A stretch of DNA of 64,000 bases, taken from Terana coerulea (taxonomy: Eukaryota > Basidiomycota > Agaricomycetes > Polyporales > Phanerochaetaceae). The stretch's first letter is position 1. The number at the start of each line of letters is the position of its first letter. This document shows, piece by piece, positions 1 through 11,131 of the stretch. The stretch is from positions 62,001 through 126,000 of the forward strand of contig JAKOGH010000747.1 of assembly GCA_024811115.1 (NCBI GenBank), read 5' to 3'. The notes under the pieces were generated by a model, which was given only the letters and a program-made list of their open reading frames with translations, was not told the DNA's origin and ran no database searches. A program made the position numbers and the translations under genes.

Positions 1-781
1 TCAATTAGCACGATTACAGCCAGCTCAGTAAAATCAATGCACTTCTGGTTATGCGAGTTAGCCATAAGATCACGAGTATTAGGAGAGGCTCACATTCTGT
101 TAAGATGCGGGGATACGTTGTGTATTTCGCTACACATCTGCACAGTACCTTGAGGAGCCGGCATTTGAGTGTAGGTCATGTGGAACTTGCCAAACTACCC
201 AATAGTAGATTAGCTATGGCACAATGAGGTCAATTGCATGAGACCTACGACATTCGTAGCAACTGGGGCGAGGCCAAGAGTCAGAACCACTGAAAATAAA
301 ATGTAGTTTTTGTTCCATAAGGTAGAGACGCGTAGCGCCGAAAATACTGTATCCAAGCTGTAAGACACCGATATCTGGGGGAAAGATGGACGTATTGACA
401 TACTAGCAGCTTGTATGTATGCCATATAAGTAAGAGCGTCCAACACAGCAAAGAATACCACACTAGCCCGCGCATCACACCTAGAAACAGACGTGGCGCT
501 TTAGCAAGCGAGCGTATAAATCCCACATCACAACAGACCGCTAGATGACGGAAATGGCTGTCAGCGTTTGCAAGCACAGGTGCTGCAACTCGTACCGTAT
601 GAAAGTTGATATTGCTAAGCGAAATAACGTTGAGTAACGTTGATAGTAAGAGTGTATAACGGTTCCATAGAAAGAGAGTGGACGTCGCCGTGAACTTCCT
701 TTGCCACACGCAGGCGGCTTCGTGTCTGACCGTAATGGCGTACTCGTAGATCACCAGGACTAACTCATTTACAGTAAGCAA
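1..781 (-). CDS. DUF6533-type membrane protein, partial (runs off left edge)
   Basis: This looks like the N-terminal part of a mushroom DUF6533 integral membrane protein, a family of unknown biochemical role. The reading includes YEYAIT, then an W.RKFT motif and a hydrophobic LFLWNRY helix, which is the usual DUF6533 pattern, followed near 350-230 by ALRVSTLWNKNY and another hydrophobic segment. A splice donor near 235 (GTAGGT) probably leads to further exons; downstream on the minus strand a reading with C.EI.NVSPHLNR and then LLILVILWLTR resembles the later loop and helix of the family. The gene therefore probably continues past base 1. I could not fix the start: the codons before residue V-N-E-L are preceded by a T7 run and a possible indel. 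The family call is good; the exon limits are not. Confidence 0.6.
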
Positions 782-1969
782 AAAAACAGAGGCTGAAAAC
801 GGTACACGTCACCATATGCTGCATACGAAAAGTACCATCCGCTGAACCTTATATGTGAAAAGCTTTATTCAGCATTTATTCCGTGCGGTGCGGCCGCAAT
901 ACTCACAATTGGTATGCGTTCTGGAAGTCAATGATTGTCGCTGCCGTTGAGTTGACTTGTGCCATATATGAAATTCGCTGGTGAGGTGATTTGGTGGACT
1001 TCGAGGTGCTTGCTTCCTACGCCAAGCGGGCATTGGCGCAGGTGCACACGGAAGGAGTTATATACTATGTTAGGTCCCGAAGTCGGACCAATACGTGGGA
1101 TCGGTAATCAGAACCTGTGTAAATATGGGCTTCAGCAGGCCGCCTGAGCTTCCATATTAGTAGAAAACAAGCTGACGCAAAGTTGCAAACAGAGCTGGAT
1201 CTTATTCCTTGCATTGAACCTGTGCTTCATCGCGCACTGCTTGTTCCTCGCACTGATCCAGTGCTTCTCGTTATGTACCCATGCGCATATCCCGGCCGCA
1301 TGGCGAAGAATAACATCGAAGGGTGCTTCATGTTCACCGTTTAAGTCGAATAAGTACTGTGACGGGGCTGGGTGGCCGGGTAACAGCACAGCACGCATAG
1401 TTTTGCCCACGCTTGCTCCGTGATACAATCCTGAGCGCAAGAATCATCGGGGTTGTTCTGCCGCTTGTAAGGTAAGGAAATACTGACCTACACTGACAGT
1501 GACCAGTGTCGACGGTGGACAACCGCAATATGATCGCGGGCGCGGGACCAAGCCGGCTTCCCCGATTGCACTCTTGATCGGGCGATTTGATGCGCCTTCC
1601 CGCATACGCACGGCGTCGGGACGTTGGGCGCTAGGACGCAATCGCTCCTCTCTCTCCGCCCTCCAAAGCCGTAAATTGACAGCTCGCCTCTTGCTCGGCC
1701 GCCGCCGCTCCGATGACGACGACCATGGCCGCGCCTTCGGAATTCAAAATGCGACTGCTCCCGCCGGGTGCTGGCCCAACACAGACTTGGGACGGACGAG
1801 GTTGATTGAGACTTGTATGTTCGCCTGCACCTATTCCTCATCTAAGGCAGCTCTGACTCGACTTTCCTCTACTTCACCTAGGACCATTTCCTGGTTATTT
1901 GCTTCTTCTGCTACAGAACGTACACGAAAATATATCAGCCCAACGAAAGCTTACACCACCTCTTCAAAC
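782..1969. other. Intergenic / upstream region of UVE1
   Basis: No reading frame here resembles a known protein. The open frame from 1499 that runs into UVE1 lacks family similarity before 1970 and is taken as 5' leader and promoter sequence. The short stretch just before the ATG is pyrimidine- and A-rich. Confidence 0.5.
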
Positions 1970-4148
1970 ATGCCGAAGCGGAAACGTACTGAAGTCGCCG
2001 TCGAGGCGGTCGCCGTAGTCAAGGAGGCTCCAGCGACTCCAGCGAAGCGTCGGTCTACAAGGAAGAAAGCAATAACGCCCAAAGCCGACGAAGACGACAG
2101 CTGGGACCCGTACGCCGCCAATGGCAACGCCTCCAGCCCACTTTCCTCAGCGCCCTCCCCTCCTCCTACCAAATCTCCGCGGAAGCGTCAAGCTAAGACG
2201 AAGGAGCCCATCGTGTACGACATCCCTCCCATCACGTCTCCGAAGACGACCGCGTTCAAGGGCCGCCTCGGCTATGCGTGCCTCAACACCATCCTGCGCG
2301 CCCAGAAGCCTCCTGTCTTTTGCTCCCGCACCTGCCGCATCGCGACCATCCAGCAGAAAGGGCTGGACTTCGCAAAGGAGCTCGCGCTCGAGAATGTCCG
2401 GGACCTGGCGAAGCTCGTGCAGTGGAACGAGGAGAACGGGATCCGCTTCATGCGCGTCAGCAGCGAGATGTTCCCGTTCGCGAGCCACGCGACGTATGGC
2501 TACTCGCTAGACTTTGCCAAGGACGAGCTGAAGAAGGTCGGCGACCTCGCGAAGCGCCTCGGCCACCGTCTCACCACGCACCCCGGCCAGTTCACGCAGC
2601 TCGCCAGTCCCAAGGAGAACGTCGTCGACGCGAGTGTTCGGGAGCTCGATTATCATTGTCAGATGATGCAGCATATGGGTCTCGGCAAGGACAGCGTGAT
2701 CATCCTGCACATGGGGGTAAGCACTCACTTCACGTTGTCACACTGTTTTGGCTAAAGATGTGCGTAGGGCGTGTATGGTGACAAACCGTGCACAATCGCG
2801 CGCTTCCGTGAGAACTACACGGCGAAGTTGACGGACAACATGAAGGAGCGGCTGGTGCTCGAGAACGACGAGGTGGGTATCGTTCCACCCCGACCGCGAT
2901 GTTCTCGCATCGTTGCTTTCTACTTCCACGGCTGTGTCCAAGGATCACAACGATGCAAGTGTCGAAGCTCCACACTTCCGGCACGCATATAACCGTCCAC
3001 TTACCATTCTCGCATCTCACAAACACTGACTTATATCTCTCGCAGATGTGCTACAGTGTAGACGATCTCCTTCCCATCTGCGAAGAGCTCAATATTCCCA
3101 TTGTCGTACGTCCTCTCCTCTCCATCCCCTTCTTTAACCCGCTAACCAGAACGCCCTTGTAGCTCGACTACCACCACAACTACATCAACCCCTCCTCTCG
3201 ACCTCTCAGCGAGTTGATCCCGCGGATCAACGAGACATGGATAAAGAAGGGCATCCGCGTGAAGCAACACCTGAGCGAACCGAAGCCCGGACTGTGGTAC
3301 AACGACTGGTCCGTGCCTGTCGCGACCATCGAGGGCGAGGGCGCCGCCGCCGGCGATCCCGATGAGGCAACGCTTGATGATGCGGAGGCGGAGGTGCCGG
3401 GCGGTCAGACTGAGGATGCAGAAGGAAGTACGGACAAAGGGGATGAGGGAGAGGGTGCCGAGCCGAAAAAGCGCGTGTCGATCATGGCGCTGCGTGCGCA
3501 CGCAGATCGGTGTCAAGCGCTGCCGGACGAGCTTGTTCTCCTGGGCATGGACGGACCCGAAGGTGGCGGCGACTTGATGATTGAGGTGCGTCCCCTATCC
3601 ATACTCTCCCTCGCGGACACTGACAAGCTTCAAACTGTGCAGGCGAAGGATAAGGAGCAAGCTGTGTTCCACCTATACCGGATATACAACCTGAAGGAGG
3701 TGAAGCACGAGAACCTCCGGCCTGAGAAGCCCCAGAAGCCGGCTGGAGAGGACGGAGATGCCGAGGGAAGACGCCGAGGAAAAGGACAGCCAAGAAGAAG
3801 ACCATCCTAGAGGATGAAGAGGATGGGGAGGCAGAGGTGAAAGTGGCGGCACCCAAGAAGAGGGCAAGTCCTGTAAAGAAACGCGTCGCTCCTGCTACTG
3901 CGAACGAGGATTGTGCAGACGGGGAGGTGCGGACGCCGGTGAAGAGGCCGAGGCGAAACGCACAACGTGCGGCGATCGTCGAGGCGGAAGATGATGAGGA
4001 GGAGGAGGATATAGCGTTGTTGGTGAATCAAGAGGAGGTGGTTATGCCAGTGGATGGTGACAGTGCCGATGCCGTCGAGGCGGAGGAGCACCCTGAGGTT
4101 GGCGTGAAGGCGAAGAAGAGAAGGACGAAGAAGGCGGCGAAGAGTTAA
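1970..4148 (+). CDS. uve1: UV-damage endonuclease (UVDE/Uve1)
   Basis: This enzyme nicks DNA 5' of UV photoproducts and starts alternative excision repair in nucleus and mitochondria. The ATG at 1970 opens a basic, Lys/Arg- and Pro-rich leader (KRKRTE, KRRSTRKK), a plausible nuclear signal; the frame upstream has no similarity. The TIM-barrel core follows: GRLGYACLNTILR, then FMRVSSEMFPFASH, HRLTTHPGQF, IILHMGG, LENDE, LDYHHN and R.KQHLSE, which carry the metal ligands expected of the family. Predicted exons are 1970-2716, 2768-2872, 3046-3105, 3163-3585 and 3643-4148. The last exon needs one added G at the GGG run 3765-3767; without it a stop falls at 3808-3810, while the other frame continues through a long basic/acidic tail (PKKRASP, EEEED, KKRRTKKAAKS) to 4148. 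That tail is longer than in the short yeast enzyme. The identity is secure. Confidence 0.93.
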
Positions 4149-4215
4149 TTGAATGTGGCGTATGTATAGTTACACCTGCAACACATCGCAACAGCATACT
4201 ATACAATTATTCAAC

Positions 4216-4683
4216 TCACTCGAGCAAACAGAACTTAGATTCTACAATTGGTCGCGGCTGCACATGACGCTCCGTATCCTCGAACTGCGCGAACCCAAAT
4301 GCCTTCGCCTCTACCTCCAACCCGTCCATGTTCGCACACCTGACAATCCCCGCCTCCCGCAACCGTTTCATCGCCTCAAGCACCCACGTTCGGCAGGTGA
4401 CGCCTTCTTCCGTGAAGCCCACGCCACGCACGAGCCCATCCAACTCATCGTCCATTTCGGCAGGAACGGTCGCGATGCGGATGAAGCCCATGAGCAGAAA
4501 CTCCTTCGCCGCGGCAGCTGCGGCGTGGTGGTCCGCCATCCAGACGTCGCGAATGTTGCGAATGTGATATTTCGTGCCGGATGGTGGCGCAGAGGTGCGG
4601 TGGTGGTACAGCGCCCAGTGGTAGTTTGCTGCGGTCGCACGCGCATAGAGGGTTACATACAAGGCGTGGGGTGTGAGGGACAT
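4216..4683 (-). CDS. Small conserved fungal protein, DUF6914-like
   Basis: A single-exon frame of 155 residues ends just 68 bases from the UVE1 stop, in convergent orientation. It opens with LYVTLYAR, then YHWALYHH and a G.KYHIRN segment, a mid-protein RI..VP.E.DDEL stretch, and then the GVTCRTWVLEAMKRLREAGI block near residues 94-115. This arrangement (YHWA, a short beta loop with YH.., and a C.TWV..AL..L near the end) is what small fungal proteins annotated DUF6914 look like. The function is unknown. No signal peptide or membrane segment is visible. The codon use and lack of stops support a real gene; the family label is from memory of the pattern and is only moderately sure. Confidence 0.6.
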   Translation of the reverse strand: MSLTPHALYVTLYARATAANYHWALYHHRTSAPPSGTKYHIRNIRDVWMADHHAAAAAAKEFLLMGFIRIATVPAEMDDELDGLVRGVGFTEEGVTCRTWVLEAMKRLREAGIVRCANMDGLEVEAKAFGFAQFEDTERHVQPRPIVESKFCLLE

Positions 4684-6000
4684 GTCCAGTAATTGTGGTT
4701 GGTTTTGGGGGCTGTGTGCTGATGTGGAGGTGGGAGACTAGGGAGGACGTGGCTAGGTGTTAAAACAGGAGCCCACGGCTGAGTTACGGAGAGAATGCAG
4801 AAAGTCCGGCCGGCTGGGCCTCCCGTTCGCGGAACATGTCCCGAACGTGTTCGCAAACAACCGCCCTAATCTAGTGGCCAGCTGTGACAACGATATTTGC
4901 CGTGCGTGACCCGCCTTTGTTTGCTCCTCCGCCATTTTGGGCAGTCCCGTATAGTTTGGCGCTGCCTCCAAATTCCCTCGGGCGCGGTGAATCTCGACAT
5001 TTACCGCTATGCCAAGCCCGCGACGTGCACAAAATCTACCAATTATATCTCAGATCTTTATCAGTGTGCTGTTGGTGTACTGTACCGAGACCCGCAGTGC
5101 TTGACATGCTCACATCCAGACAAGGTGGCCATTCGTGACACTATACTACATAGTACTTAAGGGCGGTCGGGGCTACAACTACTGTGAGAGGGATTGCTGG
5201 ATTGATAGTAATATAACTGAATACTATGCAGTATAGTACATTAGTAATTACTTACCGGGGAACAAAGCGAGTGTACTTAATGACTGGTCATTGGCCTTGA
5301 GAGGCCCTGGTCACGACAATAGATCACAGTGACAGCCGGCGTGATGTTCGTCACCCTTGTTCGCGAACGTGTTCCGAACGTGTTCGCCGAACAAACCTCC
5401 CAGCCGTCCGGACGTTCTCAGCGTCTGACATGAGCCGTCAACGCGCGCGTTGTTGTTCATCAGCTATAGGATACACGGCTTATATTGTCTGTTTGGTCAC
5501 TGTAAAACAGTAGGCTTGGCTTATATCAGGTCGAATGGTAGTATCCCATAACTCGGCCTACCCACATCGGCCGTCTGCTCGAGCATACAGTACAAGAAGA
5601 CACGTGCTTCGCTTCATATCAAACGCCAAACAAATTTAATAGAGCATGCAGGGACATTGTGAAACCCTGAATTAGTGGATTTTAGTACAGTGGAGTTTGT
5701 ACAGAAAATGTGGCAATGTTGTGACAATGCAAAACTTTGCAGAATGGTCGAATGAATGTTCTGGGATAGTAAATGAGAAGAGATGATGATTCTAAGCGTC
5801 TAATTCGAGTACAGGTGCGAGATCTAGCTACGGTCGCTCAGCAAGCATATCATACAAAGTCCTTTGTCCATTCGAAAGCGGTCCCTCTCCATCCCACGAT
5901 ATGGTGGGTGATCGCATGCGGAGACAGTAACCTCAAGGAGGTTCAACTCCGTACATGCGCTGTAGGCGAACGTTTGAGAGTTTCATTGAGTTGCGTGGTG
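4684..6000. other. Intergenic region with repeat sequence
   Basis: No gene is supported. The stretch holds a copy of a dispersed repeat (5281-5418) and, at 4820-4850, a related stretch with the palindrome-like CGAACGTGTTCG core. The frame at 5773-6006 has no similarity to any family and overlaps the end of the metacaspase gene. Confidence 0.5.
5281..5418 (+). repeat. Dispersed repeat, copy 1 (CGAACGTGTTCG family)
   Basis: This segment is matched by 60200-60344 in the same orientation: both contain CACGACAATAG, then TCACAGTGACAGCCG, a GTGATG.TCGTCAC block, CACCCTTGTTCGC and finally GTGTTCGCCGAACAAACC followed by CAGCCGTC/CAACCGTC. The two copies differ by substitutions and small indels. It contains no open frame, so it is probably a non-autonomous element or a piece of one. 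Confidence 0.75.
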
Positions 6001-9000
6001 TCATAGCTGATGTTGTTGCATGTAGGAGCTGGTGTTGCTGCGGGCGATGGTCAGCGGAACGGCGGCGATTGGGCGGCCTTCCTCGTCGATGTAACTTGCG
6101 GAAGGTGCTGATTGGATAGAAGAAGACGCTGCAGCGACAGGAGCTGACAAAACGTCGGGTATGGCAAAAGTCGATATAGGATCATTTGGTTGCACGGTCA
6201 ATGCTGGCGCATGTCATTATATCATTAGCCAACTCGCGAAAATACTACTATCCCACGTACCCAGTGCCTCAATCAAAGCCTGAAGTCGTTGATTGTTTCA
6301 ATTCATAGCCAGGTATATGGATAACGGTCCACTTACACAGCTCATAGATAACGTCGGTCGACTCTCTTGGTATGCAGATGCATCACTCTGCGGGTCCCTC
6401 CACACACTCAAGCATGTCTGTCATGAACTCTGGTTAGCCCAAAGACTACTAGACATTTAGCAAGGCCACGTACAACGTCTGCTGCGATTCTGTTGTGAGA
6501 ATCTGCGGCTTCATTGCCGTGCCGCTGTTCGGCTCGTTTCTCGGACCGTATTGCTCTTGTGAAAAATCCAGAAACCATGGATAGAATGCCGCCCTGGTAG
6601 AGAAGGGCTTATCAGGGCGAGAGGCTGGCAGTTTGGCGGCTACTCACGATAAAACTTTGACGTTCGGCCTGGCGTCGAAGTAACGGCAGCGCGTTCAGCT
6701 CAGATTCCTTGGTGGTGTCATGCGAAGGGTGAATACAGGGCAGATCTGTGTGGTCGCAGTCAGCGGTGTTCTCTAGAATTCACAAGAACACCTATACCTA
6801 GTATCGAGCCAGAGTGACACGTCTGTGGGGTACAGATTGAGAGCAGGTTATAAGGGAAATGCAAGACAACTCACGTCAAAAATAGCCGTCAAATGACTGC
6901 CGGAAGGCAACCGGTCGACCAACGTCTTGCGTAGCAGCTATCAGAGAAGGTTCATGTCAGGCAAACACGCGAGATAAATATCAACGCTTGACATACCTTG
7001 TCAGAGATTGGCCCATTCTTGCCGTGGTCGAGAGGGAGGATGGCCTCATCATAGCCGTCATTCTCATCTTGGGGGTTGGGCTGGCTCTGTCCGTGTCCTG
7101 AGACTGTGATTACACCATTCAATCAATGCATATTTGGAGCGGACCTAATGCACTCACAGTAGAAGAGACAATGATCGCCAGGCAAGACTCCCTCGACCAA
7201 CCAATGAATCGCGCTGAGCTAAACACCTAATAAGCCCTGTGTTCAACGCTATCAGCATGTAACAATCTCACTACGTTGTGTCTGGTGGGCTGTAAATTGG
7301 GTGCGTCATCGGGTGCGTCATCGGTCATGAGCATGATGTTGTCTGCGTTGTAGCCTCGATGCTCTGTGTGGGATTAAGACACTGTCAGAATTGCTGCAGG
7401 GAATGCGCTTACCGATAAGGTATTCCCTCAGCCGCCGCGCATCCTCCACATAGCCCTGGTTTCCTTCAGCTCGGACCTCGCCTGGTTGGAATAGTTGATA
7501 CCAATCTATGAGCCGCGGGTGAGACTGAGCTACCCGTGATCATAACGCCTTGTGAGGCTTACCAGCAGAGCTTTGCTTCGCGGCTCTCTTGAAGGATGTG
7601 GCATTGTGGCCCTTTGCATGCTCTCCTTCGGGTGACGTTCTTCAGAAGGCAGAAGGGATCCAGATCGATCACAAGGTTCTGAAGATTGGCCGATCTCTGA
7701 CCCTGAAGCCCCATCTTCATACGAAGGTAATAGCTCCCAAGGCTCGTCAAGGTCGTGGCCGGTATATTGGTCAGTTGCAGTGTCGGACGCGTCATCGCCA
7801 GACATGGATTGTAAGCCACCGTCGCCGAGCTGAGAGCTGTCGTCGACCATGTCTTCATTGGAGGAAGCAGCCAGCTGTGGAATCTGAGGAGGCACCTGTA
7901 TAGTCCCCACTGCGACGCATACGCGGAATCAATTGTACAGTCTTCGCGCGCATGGCTGTCAAAACTCACCGCCGCCCTCCACATGGATCTGAAGATCCAA
8001 AGTCTGCAGATATGCAGGGATATCTTCGGGCCAATTCGACGGCTAGAGAAGCTCGAGCTGAGACATCGCGCGATCCAAAGAAACACATGTTCTCACCTCG
8101 CAAATACGATATAGATCGTCGTGATTAGCGAGAGCAGTTTCTGCCCCAGAGTGCTACACCAACCACGTCAATTCGTCAACCAAACAATCAATGCTCTACA
8201 GCTGCCAACTCACCTCAAGAATGTAGTCCAACAGGTGATCCAACGGATCTATGGCCTGGCAAATATTCAGTTAGAATTTTCAGCCCAGTTTGAACTTAGC
8301 ACACTCACTGCACTAGTCCCAGGCACTTCGTCGATGTCGAAGTCGAGATTAAGATCTGGGTCAAATGACGCATGCTCTGACCCAACGCTGTGATAGTGCT
8401 CCCTTGCAACGCTGGCGGACTCGGTAGAGCCACGTTCGGACGGGCTAGAACTACGACTGCGTCGAAACATTCGGCTCAGTATCGAACCGTCGCCCGATAA
8501 AGGGCGCCGCGAATGCTCGGACGCGGGGTAATGAGGGTTCACGGAGCCCTTTGCATCTCGGTGATCAATTTCTGCGACCACCTTCGGGGGGAGAAGTAAA
8601 CGGTTCTTCATCTTGTAGTACCGAAGGAACAAACATTGATCTCTCGGTAGACTCGGCGCTTCCATGGTAGACTGTTCGCCATTCCGGATCGTTTGCTCAC
8701 CGTCGGTGGCGAGTTGGGGGCCGTAACGCTTCTCAACAGACATTTGACAGCCTGCCTCGAAGGATACGCCAAAGCGCGCCGAAGCAAAGGCACCGGTAGG
8801 CGTTGCGAAGGATATATCATGAGCTTGTCCATGATTAGCAACAGCAGCCAGTGCCCACTGAGGAGTCTTGAGCCAACCAGACACGAGGATGATGTTGCTC
8901 GCGGCGACGGCAAAGCCTTTCCGGAGAGCGAACGCATGCCAGCTTGAGTGATGTTGTTGCATGTACTGACTGAAGACCCAATTATTCAACACTCGGCTCT

Positions 9001-9461
9001 GCGTTCCATGATCTCCAAGAACAGCAACAGCACCTTGGCTGCCATGGCAGCTGAACGTGTATGACGCATCGATGCCCTGGCTGAAAAATACAGGCATGCA
9101 TAAGCAACGTTCACACCAGACTAGGAGATAAACGCACGCTGTGACGCCCCCTTGAGCCTGGCATTGCATGGTCCTCGTGTTGTAGATCGGTCCAGGGGGC
9201 AGGAATCGTTCGTTCGTGTGGATCAGTTCATCCCGATCAACTTGTAAGGGTATAAACCCATCGGGAACCCCGCGTGCGTTCACGGCATCGTCCGCAGGCT
9301 TCATGGCATTGAAGAGTCGATAGAAGCAGCCCTCCTGGGTGAAGCCAATATCGCCGATCTGAGTCTCGCCAAAGCTCGTAGGCTCCTGGCTGCCAAAGCC
9401 CTAGTCCATAGCCTCGACTACTGAGCTGCTCAGCGTAGATGTCGCATGCAGAAACCACCAT
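6001..9461 (-). CDS. Metacaspase fused to a mushroom-type N-terminal domain
   Basis: The 3' half encodes a caspase-fold cysteine peptidase (C14): KALLIGINYSNQ (about 7560-7480), DNIMLMTDD, HWLVE, YFSGHGQSQ with the catalytic His (about 7092-7102), DGYDEAI, FDTCHSGS with the catalytic Cys (about 6805-6825), and TCLSVWRDPQ. The 5' half, from the ATG at 9461, reads VVSACDIYAEQL, then GETQIGDIGFTQEGCFYRLF, GIDASYTFSCHGSQGA, SSWHAFALRKG, NIILVSGWLKT and LDHLLDYILE, ending IPAYLQTLDLQIHVE. This matches a large, uncharacterised protein family of mushrooms. A single exon (about 7908-7562) carries the end of that domain, an acidic Ser-rich linker and the first strand of the peptidase, so one roughly 840-residue product is predicted from about 17 exons. 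Two one-base indels break it: an extra G near 9385 and a missing A near 7465. The fusion is an inference from splicing and lack of stops; two adjacent genes are the alternative. Confidence 0.75.
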
Positions 9462-11131
9462 AGAGTGAGTGGGAGAAGATTAGCGGAAGTGCGGCATGGT
9501 GAGGAAGTCAAACATACAAAGGTGGCCTTATATATGACAGGCACTCAGCAGAAGCGATGGTACTTACTAACGCTACAGCCAAGAACTTACGTGCAGGTAT
9601 CTGGAAGTCGCACTGGTATAGGCACACTAGTGAAGTGCCATTCTACACCGCAGATGGAGTAAAAATAGAGTGAGAAAAATGCGGAGATTGCGAGCCGGTA
9701 TGAATTTTACCACGATGGAGTGATACCTGCATATATTGGTACACAGGAATTCACGGATAGAGCAATATTGTCACATACGATAAGCTTCACAACGCCATTG
9801 CAGGGCTGTGGTTACTGGGTTCCAACGACAAGAGACACTAGCTTCTTGTTCAAAGTGCTTGAGGCTGTAGCTTCAAGTTGACGTGGCATCCAGGACTCAA
9901 TGGCCCGAGCCCACAGGGCTGCGCTATCTCAGGCTGTGGAGCTGTTGGGCAGGTGTTGAAAAGTATTACTACTTACCACGAACTCAAAACGATAGACCCG
10001 AGCGACCAACGACATACATAGCTCCGAGCGCCCGGTAGGTGGTTCAAACGCGCAAACCACCACCCAAAGGCTGGGCCAGAGGTGGCACTTCTGCGGTGTC
10101 ACCGAGGCCTTTTCTGCTTCGCGCTCGTCTGCGGGGCGCTCGATGCCATACGTCCCAGGAGCCCGCGAAGTCTGTCGTTTTGAGATTTGCTGTGATAGTG
10201 TGAGCCATGGCGGTTGCTAGCAGAAGCAAACATACCGAGTAACGCCGTGCCTAAATGTAGCGCCCGATGCGCCGATTTACATATGAGGTAAGGCGTAAAG
10301 CGCATCAGATGTCTGGAAAGCGCATAGACGCTCTGGTAGCAATTTCGAATATTAATTCCATGCGGACCTCCAGCTGGCAGTTTCTCGCTCATGGGGTAGA
10401 TTAGTGTATACGTAACTGCTGTAACAAAATGTTGCCCTATCAGCTCTGTTACATAAGTAGTTGGTGACCTCACCTTTTCTGTTGAACCCTTTGGCAGCTT
10501 TCCTCTGGCGTGCCGTTGCTATCCATGTGGTTAGTGGACTGCGTGATAAGGGAAGACAGTCACCTCTAGAGAAAGGTGAACGGCGATATTAGGTAAATCC
10601 TCCCAATAAATCGAGCAATATTACTGTCGAGGCTAATGTTCTCCTGACGCCACAACGGCGCTGACTAATCGCTAGCTTGAGAGTGAATCTAGCAGGAATC
10701 TGGGCTTAATGCCTATTCAAGAGATAAGAGCGATTTGAATCAGTATGCAGCCCAGTTCATCCTCAAAAAATGCGGTGCGGAAGCGGGCCCAATATCTTAG
10801 TATTCGGCAGACGAGAGCAAAACCTTGTACTCACATTTACGGGTGAGGCACGTAAGCAGACTGACCGGCTGAAAGATTACAGTAGAGCTATTCAACGCAA
10901 TACAATTACATGGCATGTCGCAGAGCTAGCCCTGTTACGATTGTTCTTCCAGTCAGCGGAAAATGTCTGCAATCTGCAAGTAATGCTGCTGTAATGAGGA
11001 TGTTATCACGTGATCGGCTCGTGGCAGTACGCAAAGCGCTCGGTGTCAATCCGTTTCTTTCGTCTTCCTCACTCCCGCTCGACGTTCCTCCGCATTCCAC
11101 CACTTCACTTCCCATGAAGCGATGACTATCC
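9462..11131. other. Intergenic region
   Basis: This 1.7-kb stretch separates the divergently placed metacaspase and IRE1 genes. Short frames on both strands have no recognisable family signature. It presumably holds the promoters of both genes; no site could be assigned. Confidence 0.5.

Noticed and set aside
1499..1969. Upstream extension of the UVE1 frame
   Set aside because: It is open and in frame, but composition and content show no family similarity. The ATG at 1970 gives a normal basic leader.
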